A DNA stretch of 64,000 nt from Croceitalea sp947503285 (lineage in GTDB: Bacteria > Bacteroidota > Bacteroidia > Flavobacteriales > Flavobacteriaceae), in the NCBI RefSeq assembly GCF_036985505.1, contig NZ_BTGQ01000001.1, positions 434,001 to 498,000 on the forward strand, in the 5' to 3' direction. Below are positions 35,172 to 43,298 of the stretch, piece after piece (the stretch's first letter is position 1; every line of letters begins with the position of its first letter). The notes under the pieces were generated by a model. That model was not told the origin of the DNA. It saw only the letters and a list, made by a program, of their open reading frames with translations, and did no database searches. A program made the translations under genes and the position numbers.

Positions 35172-36003
35172 AGTGTTGAAATCCGGTTTTTTTACGTCCA
35201 TTCAAGACAACGGTCGTTTTGGCTACCGCAATAAGGGCGTTCCAATCTCTGGAGCAATGGATAAAAAAGCCCTAGACAAAGCCAATCTATTATTGGAAAA
35301 TCCACATAATGCCCCTGTTTTAGAGATTACGATGACAGGGCCTACCTTGCTTTTTGAGAATAGGACTTTTATCTGCTTGACCGGTGCCGAACTATCGGCC
35401 ACCCTAAACAATGAACCGATTACCAATTATATGGTACATGAGGTTCAAAAAGGTGATATTCTTTCATACGGGAGATTGGAATCTGGATTTCGTGGGTACT
35501 TGGCCGTAAAAGGTGGCTTTAAGACTGAGGTGGTATTGGGCAGTTCTTCGCAGTACCTGCCGCTTACCTCCGCTAAATGTATAGCAGAATTTGAAGAACT
35601 TGTATTTGAGGAAGCGGCTAATTTCAAACCAAAGATCACTGCCTTGAAAATAGGCTCTTATTTTCAGGATCGGCAACTAAAAGTGCAAAAAGGACCCGAA
35701 TATGGGATGTTAAGTGACGAACAGTTAAAACTACTTTTCTCGAAAGAATTTACCGTCGCCAAAGAAAATAATAGAATGGCCTATCAACTTAATGAACACC
35801 TTCCAAAACATACCAATAGCATGCTAACTTCCGCAACCTTGGCCGGCACGGTACAAGTAACACCGGCGGGGAAGTTGATTATTTTGATGAAAGATGGTCA
35901 AACTACGGGGGGGTACCCTAGAATATTACAATTAAGTGAGGAAGCAATTTGTGTTTTAGCACAAAAAAGGGCAGGTGATGGCATTAGTTTTAAATTGACC
36001 TAG
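35164..36003 (+). CDS. pxpC: 5-oxoprolinase subunit C (KipA / biotin-dependent carboxyltransferase-like)
   Basis: This 279-residue protein has KSGFFTSIQDNGRFGYR, GVPISGAMDK and AVKGGF, the KipA/urea amidolyase-related pattern, and ends with the GDGISF segment. It completes the PxpABC 5-oxoprolinase. The family is named for carboxyltransferase resemblance but no biotin carrier is present. Its TAG stop overlaps the stop of the convergent nitroreductase gene by three bases. Confidence 0.93.
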   Translation: MVKVLKSGFFTSIQDNGRFGYRNKGVPISGAMDKKALDKANLLLENPHNAPVLEITMTGPTLLFENRTFICLTGAELSATLNNEPITNYMVHEVQKGDILSYGRLESGFRGYLAVKGGFKTEVVLGSSSQYLPLTSAKCIAEFEELVFEEAANFKPKITALKIGSYFQDRQLKVQKGPEYGMLSDEQLKLLFSKEFTVAKENNRMAYQLNEHLPKHTNSMLTSATLAGTVQVTPAGKLIILMKDGQTTGGYPRILQLSEEAICVLAQKRAGDGISFKLT

Positions 36004-36728
36004 ACCTTGTGATATACCTTTTCGAACGGAACACGGAATCGGTCGCCATAGATACCATTTTCAGACCTAATACCACAGCTAATGACCATGTTTATCTCTG
36101 CCCCGAACGGTAGGCCCAGTAGTTTTTTGATTCGCAGGGTATCACTTCCTTCCATAGGGCAGGTATCATAACCAATGGCTGCCATACTGATCATGAAGTT
36201 CTGTGCTGCCAATCCAGCACTTTTATGGGCTACAATACGCATGTCAGCTTTACGTACTTGCCTGTAAATAGGTTTGAATAAACCGATGACTTGAAAAACC
36301 AAATACTTTATCCATCCCATTATCCCAAGAACATCAAAATATACGGTCGGAATCAACTTTTGGTAATAGGCAAGGGCAAACTTCTCACGCCTACTATAGG
36401 CTGAAGGGCTTTTATCACCAATGTTGGATTTTATGAAATCTACATTGGCCTTTGCGCGTTCTCGCCACAAGTCTTTTCGTGTGACTACCACTACCATTTG
36501 CTTAGCGTATTTTGCGGCATTCTGCCCGAGGCATGCTTTGGTCATTTTATGAAGTAGTTCCCCATCCAAGATGTGATAGAATTCCCAGAGCTGAAGATTA
36601 CTGCTCGTGGCAGCTAAGGTGGCATTCTTAATACATGCTTTTACCCTGTCCGCGCTTATTTCCTTTTCTTGATCATAGACCCTAACGGAACGTCTATATG
36701 CGATTGCTTCGGTCACTGTTTTTTCCAT
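36000..36728 (-). CDS. Nitroreductase family FMN oxidoreductase
   Basis: I place the start at ATG 36726-36728 (242 residues, MEKTVTEAIAYRRSVRVYD), since the family begins just before the RRS-x-R FMN-phosphate motif; an ATG 45 nt upstream is less likely. SSNLQLWEFY and the C-terminal AAIGYDTCPMEG with the following KKLLGLP are typical. These enzymes reduce nitro or quinone compounds, or flavin, with NAD(P)H. Two hydrophobic stretches near the middle (VYFDVLGIMGWIKYLVFQVI) are an insertion in the usual position. It converges on pxpC with overlapping stop codons. Confidence 0.88.
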   Translation of the reverse strand: MEKTVTEAIAYRRSVRVYDQEKEISADRVKACIKNATLAATSSNLQLWEFYHILDGELLHKMTKACLGQNAAKYAKQMVVVVTRKDLWRERAKANVDFIKSNIGDKSPSAYSRREKFALAYYQKLIPTVYFDVLGIMGWIKYLVFQVIGLFKPIYRQVRKADMRIVAHKSAGLAAQNFMISMAAIGYDTCPMEGSDTLRIKKLLGLPFGAEINMVISCGIRSENGIYGDRFRVPFEKVYHKV

Positions 36729-36965
36729 GGCATCAAAAATAGTAAATGTTGAAGTCTGAATCAGGGCGTACAAAATAGTAATCGTTTCAATTGAAAAAGA
36801 ACGGTTACGGTAGGCATATCAATAAAAACAATGCTTTGGCCCAAGGAGTGGATATGGTATTTTAAATAAGGTTATTTTATTGATATACTGACAGATACAT
36901 AAATAAAAATTTAAATGAGTTTAGCAACTACATATTTGTTAAAAAAAAACGCTTATCGAAACAAT

Positions 36966-36973
36966 TATTTTTG
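36966..36973 (+). promoter_or_regulatory. Candidate -7 box (TATTTTTG) for the ilv operon
   Basis: Exact TAnnTTTG match, 49 nt upstream of the ilvD ATG. The nearest TTTG (36935-36938) is 27 nt away, a poor spacing, so the assignment is tentative. The rest of the 249-bp spacer is very AT-rich with no stable hairpin or T-box that I can see. Confidence 0.35.
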
Positions 36974-37022
36974 ATTATCCTAGAAGATTTATGGATTTCA
37001 CGATTTTGAAAGCAACTATTGA

Positions 37023-38699
37023 ATGGAACTGAATAAATATAGCAAGAACGTTACCCAAGACCCAACACAACCTGCCGCGCAGGCCATGTTGTATGCCATA
37101 GGACTGACTGAAGACGATTTAAAGAAACCTTTTATAGGTATTGGCAGTACAGGCTATGAGGGCAATCCGTGTAACATGCACCTAAATGAACTTTCAACCT
37201 ATGTAAAGCAGGGTGTTCAAGAAGCAGACTTGGTGGGCTTGATTTTCAATACGATTGGGGTTAGCGACGGCATATCAATGGGTACCTATGGAATGCGCTA
37301 TTCGTTGCCATCACGTGATGTCATCGCCGATTCTATGGAAACCGTGGTGCAAGCTATGAACTACGATGGATTGGTTACGGTCGTGGGATGCGATAAAAAC
37401 ATGCCTGGAGCCTTGATGGCCATGATTCGTTTGAATAGACCTTCCGTATTGGTATATGGGGGTACCATTGCCTCAGGATGCCTAAAAGATAAAAAGTTGG
37501 ATGTAGTATCCGCTTTCGAAGCTTGGGGAGAAAAAGTGGCGGGCGCCCTAAATGAAGAAGATTACAAAGCCGTGATACAGAATGCGTGCCCTGGGGCTGG
37601 TGCATGTGGCGGTATGTATACCGCAAACACGATGGCTTCGGCGATAGAGGCCTTGGGCATGGCGATGCCCTATAACTCCTCAAACCCCGCTACGGGTACG
37701 GAAAAGAAAGCTGACTGTATCGCTTCAGGGCGCGCCTTACGTCACTTAATCGAACACGATATCAAACCTTTGGATATCATTACCAAAAAATCTTTGGAAA
37801 ACGCGGTGCGGTTGATTACCGTGCTTGGCGGGTCTACGAATGCCGTACTCCATTTTTTAGCTATTGCCAAAGCCGCTGAAATTGAATTCGGATTGGATGA
37901 TTTTCAACGTATCAGTGATACCACACCCTTTTTAGCCGATTTAAAGCCCAGTGGCAAATACCTTATGGAAGATGTACACCGTGTAGGTGGAATTCCGGCT
38001 GTGCTAAAGTTTATGTTGGAAAAAGGAATGTTGCATGGTGATTGTTTGACTGTGACCGGAAAAACCATTGCCGAAAACTTGGCCGATGTGCCAAGTTTGA
38101 ATGATGGACAACAGGTGGTAAAAGATGTAAATAATCCTATCAAAGAAACAGGGCATATCAGGATATTGTTCGGAAACATCGCTACCGAGGGTTCCGTAGC
38201 CAAAATCACTGGTAAGGAAGGGTTGCATTTCTCAGGTCCTGCAAAGGTTTTTGAGGGAGAATTTGCTGCGAACGATGGTATTCGAGAAGGTAAGGTTAAA
38301 AAGGGGGAAGTAGTGGTCATTCGATATGAAGGGCCGAAGGGAGGACCTGGAATGCCTGAAATGTTGAAACCAACAGCGGCTATTATGGGCGCAGGCTTGG
38401 GCAAAGATGTTGCCTTGATTACCGACGGACGTTTTTCTGGTGGAACCCATGGGTTTGTGGTCGGTCATATAGCCCCAGAAGCACAAGAAGGGGGTAACAT
38501 TGCATTGATTGAAGACGGTGACATCATTACCATTGATGCCGAGAAAAATACCATATCGGTAGCTCTTTCTGAAGAAGAGCTCAGTAAACGAAAAGTAAAT
38601 TGGAAACAGCCTGAGCTAAAGGTTAGCAAAGGAAGCTTATACAAGTATGCAAAAATCGTCTCATCAGCCTCAAAAGGCTGTGTAACCGATATGTTTTAG
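37023..38699 (+). CDS. ilvD: Dihydroxy-acid dehydratase
   Basis: IlvD dehydrates 2,3-dihydroxy-isovalerate or 3-methylvalerate to the 2-oxo acids, the third shared step of valine and isoleucine synthesis. The 558-residue protein has the iron-sulfur ligands in VVGCDKNMPG and ACPGAGACGGMYTANTM. It also has GRFSGGTHGFVVGHIAPEA at the C-terminal domain. It opens the operon ilvD-ilvB-(methyltransferase)-ilvN-ilvC. Confidence 0.97.
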   Translation: MELNKYSKNVTQDPTQPAAQAMLYAIGLTEDDLKKPFIGIGSTGYEGNPCNMHLNELSTYVKQGVQEADLVGLIFNTIGVSDGISMGTYGMRYSLPSRDVIADSMETVVQAMNYDGLVTVVGCDKNMPGALMAMIRLNRPSVLVYGGTIASGCLKDKKLDVVSAFEAWGEKVAGALNEEDYKAVIQNACPGAGACGGMYTANTMASAIEALGMAMPYNSSNPATGTEKKADCIASGRALRHLIEHDIKPLDIITKKSLENAVRLITVLGGSTNAVLHFLAIAKAAEIEFGLDDFQRISDTTPFLADLKPSGKYLMEDVHRVGGIPAVLKFMLEKGMLHGDCLTVTGKTIAENLADVPSLNDGQQVVKDVNNPIKETGHIRILFGNIATEGSVAKITGKEGLHFSGPAKVFEGEFAANDGIREGKVKKGEVVVIRYEGPKGGPGMPEMLKPTAAIMGAGLGKDVALITDGRFSGGTHGFVVGHIAPEAQEGGNIALIEDGDIITIDAEKNTISVALSEEELSKRKVNWKQPELKVSKGSLYKYAKIVSSASKGCVTDMF

Positions 38700-38744
38700 C
38701 AACAATATTGAGCAGGTTTTAAACTTAATAGTTGAGTTTTAATT

Positions 38745-40478
38745 ATGGAAACATTAAATGCACAAAAGCCAACGAAAAATAATAATGTCGCTATGAAAAT
38801 AACCGGAGCTGAAGCGATTATACACTGTCTTTTGGCAGAAGGGGTAGATTTGATTTATGGGTATCCGGGTGGGGCCATTATGCCGGTGTACGACGAATTA
38901 TATAAATTTCAAGATAAACTCACCCATATTTTGACACGTCACGAGCAGGGTGCTACCCATGCTGCCCAAGGCTATGCCCGAGTGAGCGGAAGGGTAGGGG
39001 TGGCAATGGCAACCTCAGGCCCTGGGGCCACGAATTTGGTTACTGGTTTGGCCGACGCGCAAATAGACTCTACGCCAATGGTATGCATAACAGGCCAAGT
39101 TCCGAGACATTTGTTGGGTTCTGATGCTTTTCAAGAGACCGATATTGTTGGAATTTCAACACCGGTCACAAAATGGAATTATCAAATCACCAAAGCCTCT
39201 GAAATACCGGAAATCATAGCAAAGGCCTTTTATATCGCTAAATCGGGTAGGCCAGGACCGGTATTGGTGGATATTACCAAGAATGCCCAATTTGATGAAT
39301 TGGATTTTACCTACGAAAAATGTACTAAGGTCCGCAGTTACAATCCCGTTCCAAAACCGGATATGGAATCCATAAAAGCTGCTGCAGAATTAATCAACAA
39401 TGCAAAAAAACCTTATATCGTTTGGGGACAAGGGGTGATTTTGGGTAAAGCGGAAAAAGAATTAAAGGCTCTGATTGAAAAGGCCGGCATACCAGCCGCT
39501 TGGACGATTATGGGGGAATCGGCAATCCCCACGAGTCATCCCCTAAATGTGGGTATGGTAGGGATGCATGGTAATTATGGCCCTAATGTATTGACCAATG
39601 AATGTGATTTGTTACTCGCTATAGGCATGCGTTTTGATGACCGTGTTACGGGCAGCTTAGACACCTATGCCAAACAGGCCAATGTGGTACATTTTGAAAT
39701 AGACCCAGCCGAAATCAATAAAAATGTCAAAGCCGATATCGCAGTCTTGGGCAATGCCAAAGACACTTTAGCTGCTTTGTTACCTTTTGTCAAAGAAAAT
39801 AGTCATGATGCTTGGCATAAAGAATTTGATAAGAAATATGAGGAAGAGTTTAAAACGGTTATAGAAAACGATATCCACCCTACCAAACCGAGGCTTACAA
39901 TGGGTGAGGTCGTTGAAGAAATAAATATTGCCGCCAAAAACAAAGCGGTTATAGTGACCGACGTAGGGCAACACCAGATGATTGCCTGTCGCTATGCGAA
40001 ATTCGAACAGTCAAAAAGCAATATTACCTCTGGTGGATTGGGTACTATGGGTTTTGCCTTACCTGCCGCAATTGGGGCCAAACAAGGTGCACCAGAACGG
40101 GAAGTAGTGGCAATCATTGGCGATGGTGGCTATCAAATGACCATTCAAGAGTTAGGTGTAATTTTCCAACATCAGATTCCCGTCAAAATCGTAGTGCTCA
40201 ACAACGATCATTTGGGTATGGTACGGCAATGGCAAGAATTGTTTTTTGACAAAAGATACGCTTCCACTGTGATGGTGAATCCTGATTTTGTGAAGATAGC
40301 GGAAGGCTATCACATTGAGGCCAAGAGTGTCAGTAAAAGGGAAGACCTGAAAAGTGCCGTTGAAGAAATGATTTCTTCCAATAAGCCCTATTTCTTAGAG
40401 GTAAAAGTCGAAAAAGAGGATAACGTGTTTCCGATGATTCCCTCTGGAGCCTCTGTTTCTGATATTAGATTGAAATAA
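38745..40478 (+). CDS. ilvB: Acetolactate synthase, large (catalytic) subunit
   Basis: This TPP enzyme condenses two pyruvates, or pyruvate and 2-oxobutyrate, into acetohydroxy acids. The 577-residue protein has the three-domain ThDP layout. The catalytic Glu lies in RHEQGATHAAQGYAR, the FAD/central domain follows, and the TPP-Mg motif is GDGGYQMTIQELG...NNDHLGMVRQWQ. The first 16 residues (METLNAQKPTKNNN...) form an extension; an ATG at residue 17 is an alternative start. The regulatory subunit ilvN is separated from it by a methyltransferase gene. Confidence 0.96.
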   Translation: METLNAQKPTKNNNVAMKITGAEAIIHCLLAEGVDLIYGYPGGAIMPVYDELYKFQDKLTHILTRHEQGATHAAQGYARVSGRVGVAMATSGPGATNLVTGLADAQIDSTPMVCITGQVPRHLLGSDAFQETDIVGISTPVTKWNYQITKASEIPEIIAKAFYIAKSGRPGPVLVDITKNAQFDELDFTYEKCTKVRSYNPVPKPDMESIKAAAELINNAKKPYIVWGQGVILGKAEKELKALIEKAGIPAAWTIMGESAIPTSHPLNVGMVGMHGNYGPNVLTNECDLLLAIGMRFDDRVTGSLDTYAKQANVVHFEIDPAEINKNVKADIAVLGNAKDTLAALLPFVKENSHDAWHKEFDKKYEEEFKTVIENDIHPTKPRLTMGEVVEEINIAAKNKAVIVTDVGQHQMIACRYAKFEQSKSNITSGGLGTMGFALPAAIGAKQGAPEREVVAIIGDGGYQMTIQELGVIFQHQIPVKIVVLNNDHLGMVRQWQELFFDKRYASTVMVNPDFVKIAEGYHIEAKSVSKREDLKSAVEEMISSNKPYFLEVKVEKEDNVFPMIPSGASVSDIRLK

Positions 40479-40484
40479 AACGCC

Positions 40485-41063
40485 ATGGATCAAACCAATA
40501 TATTGGATGTGCCAAGGGTTTATCCCGATTTGCTTCAAAAATGTAAGGATATAGGCTTTTCAATGCCTTCCGATGTATATATTGGGACACTTTTAAAGAC
40601 CTTAATAGCATCAAAACCAAACGGTAATTTTTTAGAGCTGGGCACGGGCATTGGTTTGTCATTGGCCTGGATGGTAGATGGTATGGACGAAAGGTCTACA
40701 TTGATTACCATAGACAATGATGCCGAACTTATTGAAATTGTAAAAAAAAAATTTAAAGATAATGAACGGGTAGTGGTGCGATGTGAAGATGGCAGCCAAT
40801 GGATCGAGAACTATGATGGAACTCCCTTTGATTTGATTTTCGCTGACGCCTGGCCCGGAAAATATAGTGAGATAGATGAAACATTGAACTTGGTAAAACC
40901 AGGTGGTTTCTACGTCATAGATGATATGACGGCCCAGCCCAACTGGCCTGATGGCCACCAAGAAAATGTGGATAGGCTGGTCGGTTATTTAGGGAAACGG
41001 GAAGATTTTACATTGACGAAAATGGATTGGTCTACCGGAGTATTGATTGCCGTTAAAAAGTAG
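40485..41063 (+). CDS. SAM-dependent (O-)methyltransferase inserted between ilvB and ilvN
   Basis: This 192-residue protein has methyltransferase motif I LELGTGIGLSL (50-60), an acidic residue ending the next strand (TLITIDNDAEL), FDLIFADAWPGK as motif for the metal/substrate site, and KPGGFYVIDDM. It resembles the O-methyltransferase (CaiE/COMT-like, AdoMet_MTase) group. It begins 6 nt after ilvB and ends 57 nt before ilvN, so it is almost certainly co-transcribed with branched-chain biosynthesis genes. No role for it in that pathway is known to me. The substrate is unknown. Confidence 0.82.
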   Translation: MDQTNILDVPRVYPDLLQKCKDIGFSMPSDVYIGTLLKTLIASKPNGNFLELGTGIGLSLAWMVDGMDERSTLITIDNDAELIEIVKKKFKDNERVVVRCEDGSQWIENYDGTPFDLIFADAWPGKYSEIDETLNLVKPGGFYVIDDMTAQPNWPDGHQENVDRLVGYLGKREDFTLTKMDWSTGVLIAVKK

Positions 41064-41120
41064 TAATTAAATAGATAGTGCACCTCAAGGTTTTACGAAT
41101 TGGTGCTAAGAGAATAAATT

Positions 41121-41645
41121 ATGGAAAATCAATGGTTTACGATTTCGGTGTACTCCGAGAACAATGTTGGTTTGTTAAATAGAATATCTGGGATATTCTT
41201 GAAGCGTCACATCAATATTGAAAGCTTAAATGTCTCAAAATCAGAAATTGAACAAGTTTCGAAATTTACAATCGTAGTATTTACGACTGAAGATTGGACA
41301 CGGAAAATAGTAGGTCAGATTGAAAAGCAGATAGAAGTGATCAAAGCTTTTTATCATACCGATGATGAAACCATCTATCAAGAATCCGCATTGTTTAAAA
41401 TTGCATCAGCATTGCTATTTGATGAGCGGCAAATCCAGAACATCATCAAAGAAAGCAACTCGCAAATAGTTACTGTAAGCCGAGACTTTTTTGTATTGGC
41501 AAAAACAGGTAGGCGCCATGAAATTGATGAAATGCATGATGCTTTAGAGCCTTTCGGAATTTTGCAATTTGTACGGTCTGGTAGAATCACCGTTACCAAA
41601 GAAGCAATGCCAATAACCCAATTGTTGGAAGAATCAATCAAATAA
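41121..41645 (+). CDS. ilvN: Acetolactate synthase, small (regulatory) subunit
   Basis: This 174-residue protein has an N-terminal ACT domain (FTISVYSENNVGLLNRISGIF, HINIESLNVSKSE) and a C-terminal domain ending VTKEAMPITQLLEE. It activates IlvB and gives feedback inhibition by valine. Family length is 160-180. It lies in the operon just before ilvC. Confidence 0.94.
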   Translation: MENQWFTISVYSENNVGLLNRISGIFLKRHINIESLNVSKSEIEQVSKFTIVVFTTEDWTRKIVGQIEKQIEVIKAFYHTDDETIYQESALFKIASALLFDERQIQNIIKESNSQIVTVSRDFFVLAKTGRRHEIDEMHDALEPFGILQFVRSGRITVTKEAMPITQLLEESIK

Positions 41646-41674
41646 CTTACATATTCAAATAGAACCTTTAGAAA

Positions 41675-43147
41675 ATGACAAATTATTTTAATACCCTATC
41701 ATTAAGAGAAAAACTGGACCAATTAGGTAAATGCCGTTTTATGGAACCTTTTGAATTTTCTGATGGGGTCAGTGCCCTTAAAGGAAAAAAAATCGTTATC
41801 GTTGGTTGTGGTGCACAGGGATTGAACCAGGGGCTTAACATGCGTGATTCTGGTTTGGATATTTCATATGCGCTAAGAGAGGCAGCGATCAAAGAACAAC
41901 GACAGTCTTATAAAAATGCAACCGAGAACAATTTCAATGTGGGTACCTATGAAGCGTTGATTCCGTCCGCGGATGTTGTCATTAACTTAACACCTGATAA
42001 ACAGCATACCAATGTTGTTAGTGCAGTGATGCCTTTGATGAAAGAAGGAGCAACACTATCATATTCCCATGGTTTCAATATCGTGGAGGAAGGGATACAG
42101 ATCCGCAAAGATCTTACGGTAATCATGGTAGCCCCTAAAAGCCCTGGTTCTGAAGTTCGAGAAGAATACAAAAGGGGTTTCGGGGTCCCTACTTTAATAG
42201 CAGTACATCCAGAAAATGACCCAGAAGGTAAAGGTTTGGGCCAAGCAAAAGCATATGCTGCCGGTACCGGAGGGCATAAAGCTGGCGTTCTGGAATCTTC
42301 GTTCGTGGCTGAAGTAAAATCAGATTTGATGGGTGAGCAGACCATACTTTGTGGTTTATTGCAAACAGGATCCATCCTATGTTTTGATAAAATGATTGAA
42401 AAAGGAATTGATGCCGGATATGCTTCCAAATTGATACAGTACGGGTGGGAAACTATCACGGAGGGCATGAAATATGGCGGAATCACCAATATGATGGACC
42501 GTTTGTCAAATCCAGCTAAAATAAAGGCCTTTGAATTGTCGGAAGAACTGAAAGACATCATGCGTCCGCTTTTCAGAAAGCATATGGACGATATCATGAC
42601 CGGTCATTTTTCAAAGACCATGATGGAAGATTGGGCAAATGATGATAAGAACTTATTGACATGGCGGGCCGAGACTGGCGAGACCGCTTTTGAAAAAACA
42701 CCAGCCGGTGCTATGGAAATTACCGAACAAGAGTTTTATGACAATGGTGTTTTGATGATTGCTTTAGTTAGAGCTGGCGTTGAGTTGGCTTTTGAATCGA
42801 TGACGGAATCGGGAATTATTGCCGAATCGGCATATTACGAGTCACTTCATGAGACTCCCCTCATTGCCAATACCATTGCGAGGAAAAAACTTTTTGAAAT
42901 GAACAGGGTCATTTCTGATACCGCCGAGTACGGATGCTATCTTTTTGACCATGCTTGCAAGCCGTTATTGACTGATTTCATGAAGAAAATCGATACAGAT
43001 GTTATCGGCAAAGCCTTTGATACAGATGATAATGGGGTTGACAATGCAAAACTGATTCATGTGAATAAGGAACTACGGGAACATCCGGTAGAAATCGTTG
43101 GTACACGTTTAAGGGAGTCGATGACCGCAATGAAACCGATTGTTTGA
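41675..43147 (+). CDS. ilvC: Ketol-acid reductoisomerase, class II (long form)
   Basis: IlvC isomerises and reduces acetohydroxy acids with NADPH. The 490-residue length marks the class II enzyme with a duplicated C-terminal domain, in contrast to about 330 for class I. The Rossmann motif is VGCGAQGLNQGLNMRDSG. VAPKSPGSEVREEYKRGFG and GEQTILCGLLQTGS contain metal-binding residues, and SESAYYESLHETPLIANTIAR-type residues lie in the second repeat. It ends the ilv operon and is followed by a repeat-like intergenic region. Confidence 0.96.
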   Translation: MTNYFNTLSLREKLDQLGKCRFMEPFEFSDGVSALKGKKIVIVGCGAQGLNQGLNMRDSGLDISYALREAAIKEQRQSYKNATENNFNVGTYEALIPSADVVINLTPDKQHTNVVSAVMPLMKEGATLSYSHGFNIVEEGIQIRKDLTVIMVAPKSPGSEVREEYKRGFGVPTLIAVHPENDPEGKGLGQAKAYAAGTGGHKAGVLESSFVAEVKSDLMGEQTILCGLLQTGSILCFDKMIEKGIDAGYASKLIQYGWETITEGMKYGGITNMMDRLSNPAKIKAFELSEELKDIMRPLFRKHMDDIMTGHFSKTMMEDWANDDKNLLTWRAETGETAFEKTPAGAMEITEQEFYDNGVLMIALVRAGVELAFESMTESGIIAESAYYESLHETPLIANTIARKKLFEMNRVISDTAEYGCYLFDHACKPLLTDFMKKIDTDVIGKAFDTDDNGVDNAKLIHVNKELREHPVEIVGTRLRESMTAMKPIV

Positions 43148-43177
43148 TAGTTGAAATGGCTATAAATAAGTAGAAAT

Positions 43178-43262
43178 ATCACATCGAGCGCCTGCTGGAC
43201 GGTCAGGCTCGAGATGCTTTAAAATCGAGAAGTAGCCATTCTCAACAGCGCTTGAAATGACA
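43178..43262. repeat. Degenerate inverted intergenic repeat after ilvC
   Basis: The left arm ATCACATCGAGCGC and the right arm (reverse complement TGTCATTTCAAGCGCTGTTGAG) are imperfect inverted copies of a GAGCGCAGTCGAG-like element related to 25221-25242. An internal GGCTCGAGATG segment may form a further stem. It may act as a hairpin ending the ilv transcript. It also covers the earliest ATG of the next ORF, which supports the later start chosen there. Confidence 0.45.
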
Positions 43263-43298
43263 TGGTTCCAGTCTTTCCAGTCCTATAAAACCAACACT

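Noticed and set aside
36991..37032. A 13-codon ORF (MDFTILKATIEWN) overlapping the ilvD start, as a possible attenuation leader peptide
   Set aside because: It has only two Ile and one Leu, no terminator/antiterminator hairpins follow, and it overlaps the ilvD start out of frame. Probably chance.
37904..38404. Long antisense ORFs inside ilvD, and similar ones inside dsbD, ilvC and lpd
   Set aside because: They lie wholly opposite well-supported genes, their products are Ser/Pro/Ile-rich as expected from reverse-reading, and they have no domain pattern.
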